NCBI GenBank assembly: GCA_963674805.2
Contig: CAXXNY010000016.1
Coordinates: 737,556-801,555, forward strand
Reading direction: 5' to 3'
DNA from: CALMFG01 sp963674805
GTDB taxonomy: Bacteria; Bacillota; Clostridia; Christensenellales; CALMFG01
Length of the DNA: 64,000 bases
The notes under the pieces are model-generated. The model was not told the origin of the DNA and did no database searches. It worked only from the letters and a program-made list of their open reading frames with translations. Both the position numbers and the translations under genes were made by a program. This document shows, in pieces, positions 8,582-16,960 of this stretch (position 1 is its first letter; each line of letters opens with the position of its first letter).

Positions 8582-8608
8582 GAGCTGGTTAATTTGATTA
8601 ACCGGCTC
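8582..8608 (+). terminator. Rho-independent terminator after the PepSY gene
   Basis: GAGCTGGTTAA (8582-8592) pairs with TTAACCGGCTC (8598-8608), with one G-T pair and a 5-base loop, followed by TTTTTATTTT. Confidence 0.85.
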
Positions 8609-8671
8609 TTTTTATTTTCATTTATAGATTGGGACAGATACAAATTGTGAACTTTTTAATTGGGCATTGAA

Positions 8672-8726
8672 TATTAGAATTATCTAATACAGATATCATG
8701 AAGTTCTCATTTTACTATGTGATAGT
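8672..8726 (+). promoter_or_regulatory. Heptamer array plus -10 (phosphodiester glycosidase gene)
   Basis: ATCTAAT (8682), ATATCAT (8693) and TTCTCAT (8704) are 11 bp apart and GATAGT (8721-8726) begins 17 bases after the start of the last one. The inverted repeat TATTAG-6-CTAATA (8672-8689) overlaps the first heptamer exactly as upstream of the LCP gene, making these two the closest pair among the four sites. Confidence 0.65.
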
Positions 8727-8765
8727 TAGTGTGCAAAATTATTATACGCGAATGGAGAACTTAAA

Positions 8766-9713
8766 ATGAAAAGAAATGTATTAATTATAGTGTTTATGAT
8801 AAGTACCGTGTTAACCGGCTGTCATGCTGAAGAATCAAATAATAAAAATTTAATAGAGAAAGCAATTCAGAAAGCCTATATAGCTTCATATACTGAAAAA
8901 GCAGAGGCCGAAATGCAGATTAATGCACAGAAAGAAGATTTGGCAGAAGAAGAACCGGTTGAACTACTGACGGTCTTTGACGACTGGTCCTATTCAAGTA
9001 AAAACATGCAGATAACGATTGAGGAAAGAGAATCCAATGGAACGCACTTTTTTATTGCGGATATCGTGTTGCTGAACGATCCGAATATTAAATCAGCCGC
9101 TGCGGATGAAATTTATCATGGCGATTTACGGGAAAAAACTTCTGACCTGGCCAAAGAAATGGGGGCGGTATTCGCGGTAAACGCAGACTACTATGTTGCC
9201 AGAAACGAGGGAGTTATTGTCAGAAATGGCGAGGCGATGCGAGATAAACCTGATATGGATGATACAGCCATGTGTATTAATACCGACGGAGCGATGACAA
9301 TCGTGAATGAATGCGATACTAACCCTCAGGAATTAATCGATTATGGGATTATCGACTCTTTTTCGTTTGGGCCTTCATTACTTGAAAACGGCCAGGCAAA
9401 GAGCAGCTTTCCAAATTCAAAAGTCGAACGGGCGAATCCAAGAACCGGAGTCGGACAGATTGAACCAGGACACTTGGTCTTTATCGTTGCGGACGGCCGC
9501 CAGCCGGAATACAGCAAGGGATTTACCCTAGCGGAATTTGCGCAGTTATTTGAGAAATTGGGATGTCAGATCGCATACAACCTGGACGGTGGCGGATCCT
9601 CCACGATGTACTTTAATGGACGCATCGTTAATAAACCGGCAAATGGCGAGGAACGACCGGTATATGATGCGATTTGCATTGTTGACGACGCCTATAAACC
9701 GGAAGCATCATAA
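8766..9713 (+). CDS. Phosphodiester glycosidase (NAGPA-like) lipoprotein
   Basis: The 315-residue protein starts with a lipoprotein signal (lipobox TGCH, Cys19). After an acidic stalk it has a phosphodiester glycosidase domain (about 85-310). Family signatures are AVNADYYVARNEGVIVRNG, RTGVGQI, and the C-terminal YNLDGGGSSTMYFNG followed by RPVYDAICI. Relatives of this domain include the human uncovering enzyme and bacterial exopolysaccharide enzymes; they hydrolyse sugar-1-phosphodiester bonds. Acting outside the membrane, it could trim phosphodiester-linked wall glycopolymers, in line with the LCP transferase nearby. Its promoter carries the shared heptamer array, so it should be co-induced with that gene. 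Confidence 0.88.
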   Translation: MKRNVLIIVFMISTVLTGCHAEESNNKNLIEKAIQKAYIASYTEKAEAEMQINAQKEDLAEEEPVELLTVFDDWSYSSKNMQITIEERESNGTHFFIADIVLLNDPNIKSAAADEIYHGDLREKTSDLAKEMGAVFAVNADYYVARNEGVIVRNGEAMRDKPDMDDTAMCINTDGAMTIVNECDTNPQELIDYGIIDSFSFGPSLLENGQAKSSFPNSKVERANPRTGVGQIEPGHLVFIVADGRQPEYSKGFTLAEFAQLFEKLGCQIAYNLDGGGSSTMYFNGRIVNKPANGEERPVYDAICIVDDAYKPEAS

Positions 9714-9714
9714 A

Positions 9715-9734
9715 TTCTCATTATAAAATGAGAA
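9715..9734 (+). other. Small hairpin after the glycosidase gene
   Basis: TTCTCATT (9715-9722) and AATGAGAA (9727-9734) form a perfect 8-bp stem with a 4-base loop right after the stop codon. No T-run follows, so it is a weak terminator at best, or an RNA-stabilising end. Confidence 0.35.
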
Positions 9735-9769
9735 AACCGGCAAATAGCGGATAGATGAGATATCCAAAA

Positions 9770-9814
9770 TTCTAATGAAATTCTAATCTTTAACTTATGA
9801 TGCATTAATAAATT
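9770..9814 (+). promoter_or_regulatory. Three heptamers at 11-bp steps plus -10 (ABC operon)
   Basis: TTCTAAT (9770), TTCTAAT (9781) and AACTTAT (9792) are 11 bp apart, and TAAATT (9809-9814) starts 17 bases after the start of the last heptamer. The first two heptamers are identical. This is the likely promoter of the ABC transporter operon that follows. Confidence 0.6.
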
Positions 9815-9849
9815 GCAAGCATAATAAGATGTATAACGAGGTGAATGAA

Positions 9850-10602
9850 ATGCTGGAGCTAAAAAATATAACAAAAAACTATGGCGAATTCAGGGCGGTT
9901 GACCATTTAAATTTAAAAATTAAGGATGGATCAATATTCGGCTTTTTGGGGCATAACGGCGCCGGAAAGACGACGACACTATCCATGCTCTCAACACTTA
10001 TACTGCCGACGGAAGGAAGCGCTGAAATAGATGGTCTTGATATTGTCCGTGACAATCTGGAAGTCAGAAAGCTGATCGGCTATTTGCCTGAAAACGTCAT
10101 GCTATATGGTGATTTGTCTGCAACGGAGAATTTGCGGTTCTTTGGGAAACTGTCAGGAGTTTCAAAAGTGGATATACGCATCATCGAAATCCTGGATATG
10201 CTGGGGCTTTTAGAATGGAAGGATGTGAAGGTCGGGACATTCTCAAAAGGTATGCGACAAAGGATTGGTATTGCACAGGCGTTACTGCATCAACCAAAAG
10301 TATTATTGCTTGATGAGCCGTCATCCGGACTTGACCCCAAAGGGACAAGAGATATGCGGGATATTCTGAAACTGATTAATAAAGAGATGGGTACGACTAT
10401 TTTTATGAATACGCATCTGCTATCTGAAGTTACAAAAATCTGTACAGATATTGGAATTATCAGCAAGGGAAAAATCTTGTTTTCAGGTTCTCTTGAAAAG
10501 CTGGAAAGAGACTACGGACGCGCAAAGTCTTTAGAAGAAATTTATTTTGATATTGAAGGGGGCTATAGTGATGAAACAAGTCTTAACTTTATCCAGGCAT
10601 AA
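9850..10602 (+). CDS. ABC transporter ATP-binding protein
   Basis: A 250-residue ATPase with Walker A GHNGAGKTT (about 36-44), Q-loop in GYLPENVMLYGD, signature FSKGMRQRIGIAQAL, Walker B VLLLDEPSSGLDP and the H-loop NTHLLSE. It belongs to the ABC-2 exporter class. I place the start at 9850 because GAGGTG lies 6 bases before it; an upstream ATG at 9829 has no ribosome site. Its end overlaps the permease gene at 10571. It would energise export or membrane remodelling by the two permeases at 10571 and 12303. Confidence 0.95.
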   Translation: MLELKNITKNYGEFRAVDHLNLKIKDGSIFGFLGHNGAGKTTTLSMLSTLILPTEGSAEIDGLDIVRDNLEVRKLIGYLPENVMLYGDLSATENLRFFGKLSGVSKVDIRIIEILDMLGLLEWKDVKVGTFSKGMRQRIGIAQALLHQPKVLLLDEPSSGLDPKGTRDMRDILKLINKEMGTTIFMNTHLLSEVTKICTDIGIISKGKILFSGSLEKLERDYGRAKSLEEIYFDIEGGYSDETSLNFIQA

Positions 10603-11497
10603 TATAAAAACAGCATTTAAAGACAAGGTTTTTATTGCGGTAACCGGCTTGTTTCTTATTATGTCCGTGCTGTCGGTATTAATTGGGTCAAGCACAAAAG
10701 ATGCTGAGATGAAAGCATATAAGGAAATCGTTTCGTTATTAAATGCGCAAGGAGCGACTACTTTACCGAATTCTCCTGATATTGCGCCGCTGGCGATTCT
10801 TAAGAATATCATAGAATATATAAGCATAATCGGCGCAGTAGTAGCGGTTTTTCTCGGCTTTGACGCGTTCAATGGTGAACGTGAAAATGGAACACTGCCG
10901 CTAATATTGACCCGCCCCTTGTATCGAGATCAATTACTCACTGGAAAAATCGCCGGTGGTGCCGGCGTTATCGGACTTTTACTGGGTATTATGTTCATTT
11001 TTAATATTTTGCTTTATGTAGTTGTAACAGGATTATCATTCAGGCTGAACGAGTTAGCCAGGCTGGGTGTATTCATTGTGCTGGCATTTTTATACCTGAT
11101 GAGTTTTTATATTGCCTCATTATATGTGTCGATAAAAATGAGGAACAAAACATTCGCGTTTATTACGATGATGATTGTCTGGCTGTTTGTTTGTTTTGTT
11201 GTTCCGCAGCTTGCGGATACACAACGGAATTTTATATATGCTGTTAATTCTACAGCTCAAACCATCACCCAAACTGCATCTGATACACCGGGGTCTGCGG
11301 CGATTGAAGTGCTGTCACCGGCGGTTCAGTTTCAAAATATCGGTGGTGATTTACTTCAGGTTTCGAGTGAAACCATATCAATGGGGTCCTTTCAGATATT
11401 GGGTGTTCGCATGTTAAATCTGTTTAACATGCTGATTCCGGGGATTGTGCTGTTGCTTATTTCTTATAGAGCCGTTCAGAAGGAGTCAGTACTATGA
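10571..11497 (+). CDS. ABC-2 type permease (first)
   Basis: The 308-residue membrane protein has one N-terminal helix (about 18-40), an extracytoplasmic segment, then about five more helices, the ABC-2 permease layout. ERENGTLPLILTRPLYRDQLLTGK is the cytoplasmic coupling region (shown in full here only as a short marker; it lies about 105-128). The start at 10571 follows GGGG by about 7 bases and overlaps the ATPase gene by 32 bases. It shares this layout with the protein at 12303, so the two probably form a heterodimer. It ends by overlapping the next start by 4 bases. Confidence 0.9.
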   Translation: MKQVLTLSRHNIKTAFKDKVFIAVTGLFLIMSVLSVLIGSSTKDAEMKAYKEIVSLLNAQGATTLPNSPDIAPLAILKNIIEYISIIGAVVAVFLGFDAFNGERENGTLPLILTRPLYRDQLLTGKIAGGAGVIGLLLGIMFIFNILLYVVVTGLSFRLNELARLGVFIVLAFLYLMSFYIASLYVSIKMRNKTFAFITMMIVWLFVCFVVPQLADTQRNFIYAVNSTAQTITQTASDTPGSAAIEVLSPAVQFQNIGGDLLQVSSETISMGSFQILGVRMLNLFNMLIPGIVLLLISYRAVQKESVL

Positions 11498-12300
11498 AGA
11501 TACGCAGGGTTTTATTAGGGGTGATTGTATTGATTATGAGTTGTCTTCCCTTAACGGCATTAGCCGCGGAAGCACCAATGATAACAGTAGATATGCTTTT
11601 ATCTCCTGGTGAAGAGGGAATGTTAAGATTTACAATCGATAACCCGGATTCGTCAGAACATAATTATACTTTTTTCATTAAGGGTTTAACAGATGGGTTC
11701 AGCGCATATTTTATGGTTGAAGGCGTAGCCGTAAATAATATGGATGTAGCAGCGTCAAACAGTGCGGTTGCACAAGTCAATATAGAAGCGCCTGCGAATC
11801 CAGTCCAAAATGTATACGATTTTATCATTATTAGCACACGAGACGATGAAGAAACAACTTCTTTTCCGGTGCACGTTTCGATGAACCTTGATTATTCTGT
11901 TAGTTTAGTCAGCGAAGTTGACCGCATGGAATCCATGATTGGGAAACCGTTTGATTTACAGGTTGTTGTATCAAATACAGGAAATAAAACACTTGAAAAT
12001 GTCAGTATTACAGCGGATCTTCCTTACAAATGGTTTGTTGAAAGTGCTGTTCCCGAGACGCTGACGTTGACGCCTGGTGAAAGCGGTCTGTTTCAATTGA
12101 AGGTCATGATTCCGGCGGCGCAGAATTCCGGGAATACACAAATTAGTATCTTTGCAGGAAATGAGAAAACACAAAGCCAGACCATCACAATTCCGATAAA
12201 GGTGACAGGAAAAGCAAATTTTGCCCTGGTTCTTATCGGAGCAGTCGTCATAACCGGCATAGCGACATATATCTATTTTCGCAAAAATGGAAGGAGGTAA
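11494..12300 (+). CDS. Exported NEW3/CARDB-like domain protein, membrane-anchored
   Basis: The 268-residue protein has a signal peptide (about 1-24), two extracytoplasmic beta-sandwich regions (about 30-125 and 135-235) and a C-terminal membrane helix (about 240-260) with a basic tail. The second sandwich has the NEW3 pattern (VVVSNTGNKTLENVSI, then LTPGESGLFQLKVMIP). It overlaps the permease upstream by 4 bases and sits 2 bases before the second permease, so it is built into the transporter operon. An extracellular accessory subunit that binds the substrate or the wall is a reasonable inference. Confidence 0.82.
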   Translation: MKIRRVLLGVIVLIMSCLPLTALAAEAPMITVDMLLSPGEEGMLRFTIDNPDSSEHNYTFFIKGLTDGFSAYFMVEGVAVNNMDVAASNSAVAQVNIEAPANPVQNVYDFIIISTRDDEETTSFPVHVSMNLDYSVSLVSEVDRMESMIGKPFDLQVVVSNTGNKTLENVSITADLPYKWFVESAVPETLTLTPGESGLFQLKVMIPAAQNSGNTQISIFAGNEKTQSQTITIPIKVTGKANFALVLIGAVVITGIATYIYFRKNGRR

Positions 12301-12302
12301 AA

Positions 12303-13265
12303 ATGGCCGCACTATTGACTATAGCAAAAAAAGAAATCACAGATGTGTTTAAGAATAAATTTTATATGATAATACTTGCCATGCTGATAGGGCTTACCGT
12401 CGTGTCAATTATTCTTGGGGCGTATCAGGTTAGGGTTTCTGTTGAAGAATATAATCAGTCAATCGCATTTTTAAAATCATTAGGGAAAACAGAGCTTCCG
12501 GCTATGCCTAATTTAAATCCGATTGCATCATCAAAAAGCTTTGTTAATTATATTGGCATGTTGGGCGCTTTGATTGCCATGATACTTGGGAACCAGGCGA
12601 TTACCTCTGAGCGTAAAAACGGAACTTTAAGACTAATTCTTTCTAAAGAGGTTTTCAGGGACGGATTCTTAAGCGGAAAACTTCTGGGCAATTTGATCGT
12701 GCTTTTTGGAATCACTGTGATTTGCGCAGCAATTACGTTTCTCGCAATCGGGCTTATCGGCAGTGTAACGCTGTCATCCGCGGAAATTATTCGCATGCTG
12801 CTTTTCTTTCTGATGTCGTTTTTGTTTATGGGATTTTTTTTAGCGCTCGGTATGATATTTGCCGTGATGTTTAGAAATGAAAAGAAGGCGCTGCTTATAA
12901 CAATTATGATATGGCTTGTGCTTGCCTTCGTGTTTCCTCAAATTGGCGATACGATGGATATGGATAACCAGCTTCCGGGAGGCTTTTTTGCCCAGATGGG
13001 CATGACTAAACAGCAAGAGGAACAGGTGACATCCAAATTTCAGTTTTATGAATCGTTCCGGGAAGGGATTGAGCAGCTTTCGCCCACCAAGCATTATGAG
13101 CGTGTAAGTTTTGCACTGCTTAATGTTAAACCCGGGTTTGAAAGCAATACGCCGATACAGGTGCTGGGACTGAAGTGGGTAGATATTGTTGGACTAACCG
13201 TACCAACTGTCTTGCTCCTGCTGATTACATACATGGTTTTTTTAAAACGAGAAGATATTTATTAA
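12303..13265 (+). CDS. ABC-2 type permease (second)
   Basis: A 320-residue permease with an N-terminal helix (about 20-42), a loop outside, a cytoplasmic coupling segment SERKNGTLRLILSKEV (about 100-115) and five further helices, the last at about 295-313. It is a paralogue of the protein at 10571; both have a SERKNGTL or GERENGTL segment after the second helix. A ribosome site GGAGG overlaps the end of the NEW3 gene. The predicted complex is ATPase plus two different permeases plus the NEW3 protein; the transported compound is unknown. Confidence 0.9.
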   Translation: MAALLTIAKKEITDVFKNKFYMIILAMLIGLTVVSIILGAYQVRVSVEEYNQSIAFLKSLGKTELPAMPNLNPIASSKSFVNYIGMLGALIAMILGNQAITSERKNGTLRLILSKEVFRDGFLSGKLLGNLIVLFGITVICAAITFLAIGLIGSVTLSSAEIIRMLLFFLMSFLFMGFFLALGMIFAVMFRNEKKALLITIMIWLVLAFVFPQIGDTMDMDNQLPGGFFAQMGMTKQQEEQVTSKFQFYESFREGIEQLSPTKHYERVSFALLNVKPGFESNTPIQVLGLKWVDIVGLTVPTVLLLLITYMVFLKREDIY

Positions 13266-13283
13266 ACGAAATGGAGAATAATA

Positions 13284-14048
13284 ATGAGCAAGAAAAAAAT
13301 AACTTTATTAACACTGGTAATACTAGTGGCGTTTGGTGCAGTGTTGATGTCAGGCTGTTCAGCAAAAAGCGAGGTCACTGCCGATATGAATCAAGAGATA
13401 AAAAGTGCTGTCTCGGCAGATGAAGAGTCTGGCGAAACAGAAAATCAAGTACCGGTTGCTGATGCTCACGCAGAAGAAAAGAGCACAGAACAGAATGAAT
13501 CAAATCCCGCATTAAGCGGACCTGATGCTGATGGCGACGGTCTGCCGGACGATGTTGAAAAGACATATGGAACAAATCCCTACACACCTGACTCAGATGG
13601 GGACGGGCAGAATGATTTGCAGGATCAGCAGCCAACGACAACTGATGTCACAATAAGTGAAACCAGTACGGCTGCGCTTCCTGTCAGCTTTGTCGACTTA
13701 CGAGTAGAAAATAATGCGACCGCAGATCATCTTGAAATGACGCTAAAAAATACGGGTAACGCTGCATTGGATGAGTTTGATATTTACTATTTAATCACGG
13801 ATAAATTGAACGGGGTGACCGAATCTTATTATGTAAAACTTGACGGACTGACCATATTGCCGGGAGAGAAAAAGACAATCCATTTTGATAATGAGATAGA
13901 CAAAGAGGGACATTATTATGGGAACCCATACGGGCTGTATGGGACATCGGCGAACGGCTTGATTTTTAACATTAAATTGCATAATTCGGGATATCAGTCT
14001 ATTGAAAAGAGAGTCGATAAAGACCCGGGGGTTGAAGTACCGGACTAG
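13284..14048 (+). CDS. Lipoprotein with calcium-binding DxDxDG repeats
   Basis: The 254-residue protein has a lipoprotein signal (lipobox SGCS, about Cys25) and an acidic, low-complexity stalk (about 30-75). Two thrombospondin type 3-like calcium motifs follow, DADGDGLPDDVEKTYGTNP and DSDGDGQNDLQDQQP (about 79-115), then a beta-sandwich domain (about 130-235; MTLKNTGNAALDEFDIYYLI). The domain resembles the NEW3-type fold of the protein two genes upstream. It is the last gene of the transporter operon, 18 bases after the second permease, and likely sits on the outer membrane face beside the exporter. Confidence 0.85.
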   Translation: MSKKKITLLTLVILVAFGAVLMSGCSAKSEVTADMNQEIKSAVSADEESGETENQVPVADAHAEEKSTEQNESNPALSGPDADGDGLPDDVEKTYGTNPYTPDSDGDGQNDLQDQQPTTTDVTISETSTAALPVSFVDLRVENNATADHLEMTLKNTGNAALDEFDIYYLITDKLNGVTESYYVKLDGLTILPGEKKTIHFDNEIDKEGHYYGNPYGLYGTSANGLIFNIKLHNSGYQSIEKRVDKDPGVEVPD

Positions 14049-14122
14049 TTCGATTTGGTCGGGCATAATCATAATATTGGAATGTACAAATTTGATAACA
14101 AATCTAATAAATAATAGTGAAT

Positions 14123-14140
14123 GGACGCTCAGATGCGTCC
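14123..14140 (+). terminator. Probable terminator of the exporter operon
   Basis: GGACGC (14123-14128) and GCGTCC (14135-14140) form a 6-bp stem with loop TCAGAT, followed by TTTTA. The stem is short but GC-rich and well placed. Confidence 0.55.
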
Positions 14141-14302
14141 TTTTACTATTTAAGGAACTCAGATTTGTATTCAATTCATATTGCTGCTTTTCACAATTTA
14201 ATTTGTGAGCAGAACGGATGAATGAGCGCATTGATAGTTGCAGCGCATTTATATATAATTTATAACAGATAGTAAAACAGCGATTATAGAAGGAGCCATA
14301 CA

Positions 14303-15598
14303 ATGAATAATAAAATTTCCCTAATCAGCGCTATTGGCATTGGAATTGGCGGGATGGTGGGCGGGGGTATTTTTGCGGTTTTAGGACTTTCAATATCGCT
14401 TGCCAAGGGTGCTGCGCCGCTGGCGTTTGCATTCGCAGGGCTGATTGCCATTGTTACTGCTTATAGCTATGGCAAGCTCTCGCTGGCTTATCCCAGTAGC
14501 GGCGGCACGGTCACCTTTATGAATAAAGGCTTTGGAAGAGGTATCTTTAGCGGAGGTATCAATAATCTGCTTTGGATTAGCTATATTGTTATGCTATCGC
14601 TATATGCAAGTGCATTTGGCACCTATGCCAATACGCTTGTGCCATTCACTAAAAACTCAGCAATGGGTTATCACCTCTATGCTTCAATGATTATTGTTAT
14701 CGCCACCATTATTAACTATGACAGTGTCAAAATCGTTAGCAAAATCGAGACATGGGCAGTCAGCATCAAAATGGTCATTCTTTTCGTATTTGTTATATCG
14801 GGAATCTACGGCATGTTTGGTTCCGGCTATATCACGCAGCTTGCACCGCAAAACTGGCCATCTTTTTGGAACTTAGCAATCGGCGGAATGGTTATTTTTG
14901 TTGCATATGAAGGGATGGAATTAATCGCAAATGTTTCGCCAAACATTGAAAATCCAAAACGAAATATGATGCGTGCGTATCTGATTTCCACATCCGTTGT
15001 AGTCGCGCTTTATATTATAATCGCAGTCGTAACAGTGGGCAGTTTGGCATTTAAAGATATTTTAAATGCCCAAGATTATGTGATGGCTGAAGCCGCAAAA
15101 CCGATACTTGGCCAAATAGGCTTTAAGATAATCGCTGTTGCAGCGCTAATTTCCACGTTTTCTGCGATTAATGCGACCGTATACGGCGGGTCTAGGGTCA
15201 ATTATGAAATAGCGAAAGATGAGGAACTGCCGCATGAATTTACAAAGATGTTTTGGAATGAGCCGATTGGCTTAATTGTTACCTCGGTATTAACTTTGAT
15301 TATCGTTAACATGCTGGACCTTTCCAGTATTTCAACATCGGGGAGCGCGGGATTTTTGTTAATTTTCATGTTCATTAATTTGGCCGCGCTGATTCGGCAA
15401 AAAGAAACCCAAGCGAGTTATTTTATATCGCTTTTAGGCGTCGTGCTTTGTGGGGCAGCATTTGTTGGTTTGCTTTTTCAACAGTGGGCGTCGAACAAGG
15501 TTGGCGTTAGATTTGCTCTGGGAATTATTTTAGCAAGTTTTATCATAGAAACCGTGTTCAAACTAAAAGAAAGACAACAAAACAAGGTTCCTAAGTGA
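14303..15598 (+). CDS. APC-family amino acid permease
   Basis: The 431-residue protein has about twelve membrane helices and the opening signature GIGIGGMVGGGIFAVLG (about residues 11-27) of the amino acid-polyamine-organocation family. In helix 6 the segment GMVIFVAYEGMELIANVSPNI fits the substrate site region. It is monocistronic with a GGAG ribosome site 8 bases before the ATG. The preceding terminator and the following repeat isolate it from the neighbours. The substrate is not evident; no metabolic gene is linked. Confidence 0.92.
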   Translation: MNNKISLISAIGIGIGGMVGGGIFAVLGLSISLAKGAAPLAFAFAGLIAIVTAYSYGKLSLAYPSSGGTVTFMNKGFGRGIFSGGINNLLWISYIVMLSLYASAFGTYANTLVPFTKNSAMGYHLYASMIIVIATIINYDSVKIVSKIETWAVSIKMVILFVFVISGIYGMFGSGYITQLAPQNWPSFWNLAIGGMVIFVAYEGMELIANVSPNIENPKRNMMRAYLISTSVVVALYIIIAVVTVGSLAFKDILNAQDYVMAEAAKPILGQIGFKIIAVAALISTFSAINATVYGGSRVNYEIAKDEELPHEFTKMFWNEPIGLIVTSVLTLIIVNMLDLSSISTSGSAGFLLIFMFINLAALIRQKETQASYFISLLGVVLCGAAFVGLLFQQWASNKVGVRFALGIILASFIIETVFKLKERQQNKVPK

Positions 15599-15713
15599 GA
15601 AGAAAATTGTTTAAGTAATTGATATATTGGCTTACTCCGAAACACAATGAATAAAGCATTTCATTAGCATAGTAAAAAGTTAAGCGGTCCAGTGCTATGT
15701 CACATACTATACA

Positions 15714-16316
15714 TTTATAAATGACGACGTGGCGGCGTGTGCGATTAAGTCACACCATATAAACCAATTAACAAAGGAGAAAAGAAAAATGCGCAGAACC
15801 GCTATACCCCCCTCACCTGGTGTATAGCGAAAAACGCCCGAATCCGTTTGTGCCCCTCCGTGTGATGCGTGCCTCGCGCACGTGCCCCCCTCCCCTAAGG
15901 GGGTATGAAAAAGTTTTAGGGAAGATAAACGGAAACCGTTTGTGCTCTCGCCCGTGAAAAAAAATCCCTTTATCGAGATAAAATCCCAATAAGCAGATAT
16001 ATCCATCCAAATATTCAAATCAAAAACGCCTATTCTACATATCATCGCACGTGTCGCATGACGTGGCGGTGTGTTGCATCAAATAAAATAGATAATACAA
16101 CAAAACCATATACAGAACAAAGCGCACACGATGGCAGGTGTGCGACGACAATATTCTTTCAATTAATTCAGATGTTTTCGGTTAAAAATTCAAATTTGCT
16201 TTTTGCGCTAGAAATGTCAGCATTTGCGATATCATTTCATGCATTTTTTTACTTTTTTTGAGCGCTTTTGGAGCATACATTTCATTGTATTCAGCAGGGT
16301 TGACTGATTGGCGCAC
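15714..16316 (+). repeat. Structured intergenic repeat, copy B with 3' extension
   Basis: The core (15714 to about 16079) matches copy A: head motif GACGTGGCGGCGTGTGCG, hairpin CGCTATAC/GTATAGCG, both GAAxCCGTTTGTGC units, the CCCCTAAGGGG hairpin and the tail GACGTGGCGGTGTG. The tail palindrome has decayed here (GTCGCATGAC). A further 240 bases to about 16316 match the same region after copy D. This extension includes a hairpin CGCACAC/GTGTGCG (about 16121-16143), whose counterpart in D pairs with different bases (GCACA/TGTGC), a compensatory-looking change. Its open frames on the minus strand are not genes. Confidence 0.78.
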
Positions 16317-16389
16317 AAGAAAAGATTAGTTTTGTGTCGCACTAATTATTCGTAAAACGATAATTTCACGAATAACTTTGCGCTATTTT

Positions 16390-16441
16390 CATGCATTTTT
16401 CAAACGCCTTTTTATGACAAAATTAATCCGCCGTTGACACC
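16390..16441 (-). repeat. IS21-type terminal sequence (52 bp, left)
   Basis: These 52 bases are the exact reverse complement of 31321-31372, the end of an IS21-family remnant. The terminus TGTCAACGGCGG points toward the sugar cluster from both sides. No transposase sequence remains on this side. Confidence 0.75.
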
Positions 16442-16812
16442 CAGAAGAACGGTTGAGACACTAAAAGCAGCAGGGCTTGAAGATGCTGTTTTTATGTTGG
16501 AAATATTTTTAGAGAGCATTTTGATACTGAATTCAATAGTATACATGACTTAAAAGCATCTGTGGACTATTGGAGGCCTTATATGGACTGTTGATATCAG
16601 CCTTAGAGGGGTTTTAAACACCGAATATGAAAAAGATAATAGTATTACCAAAACGTTTTTTACTAAAAGTTTAGGGAGATTATAACAGTTAATCGATTAT
16701 ATGAGTTTAAAAAATTAATTATTTTTTAACAGAGAATTCTGCAAATAAAGAGCTATTTTCAGATTATTTATACTTTTTAAGCGCAAATTAAGCTAATTTC
16801 GCGCTAAACCCC
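16442..16812 (+). other. Intergenic region with a decayed coding trace
   Basis: No intact gene is present. Just inside the IS end there is a short open stretch reading RRTVETLKAAGLEDAVFMLE and on to a stop at about 16550, which looks like a gene remnant cut by the insertion. I do not recognise its family. The rest is AT-rich and empty apart from operator O1. Confidence 0.35.
16689..16700 (+). promoter_or_regulatory. LacI-type operator O1
   Basis: TTAATCGATTAT matches 11 of 12 positions of the palindrome TTAATCGATTAA found at four other places around this cluster. It lies about 125 bases upstream of the main promoter, where looping with O2 or O3 would be possible. Confidence 0.55.
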
Positions 16813-16857
16813 TTGACAACAATGACTTGCGGCGGTATAATTCATTAAATCGATTAA
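16813..16857 (+). promoter_or_regulatory. Consensus promoter with operator O2
   Basis: TTGACA (16813-16818) and TATAAT (16836-16841) with a 17-bp spacer form a perfect sigma-A promoter. Operator O2, TAAATCGATTAA (16846-16857), covers the expected start site, so binding of the LacI-family protein encoded at 18318 should block transcription until a sugar inducer is present. Confidence 0.85.
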
Positions 16858-16926
16858 CTAGCATACATCAAGCTGATATACAAACACCAAATATTTGTAA
16901 ATTAGCTTTAAATTTTATCAAAATAT

Positions 16927-16938
16927 TTAATCGATTAA
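16927..16938 (+). promoter_or_regulatory. LacI-type operator O3
   Basis: TTAATCGATTAA is the perfect 12-bp palindrome, 81 bases after O2 and 22 bases before the first codon of the cupin gene. Confidence 0.75.
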
Positions 16939-16960
16939 CTATTTACTGGAGGGATACATC

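Noticed and set aside
15707..16045. Minus-strand open frames inside repeat copies (also 37311-37601 and 49374-49619)
   Set aside because: They arise from the same GC-rich repeat in each place, differ in frame and ends, and lack ribosome sites; the conserved hairpins explain the sequence better.
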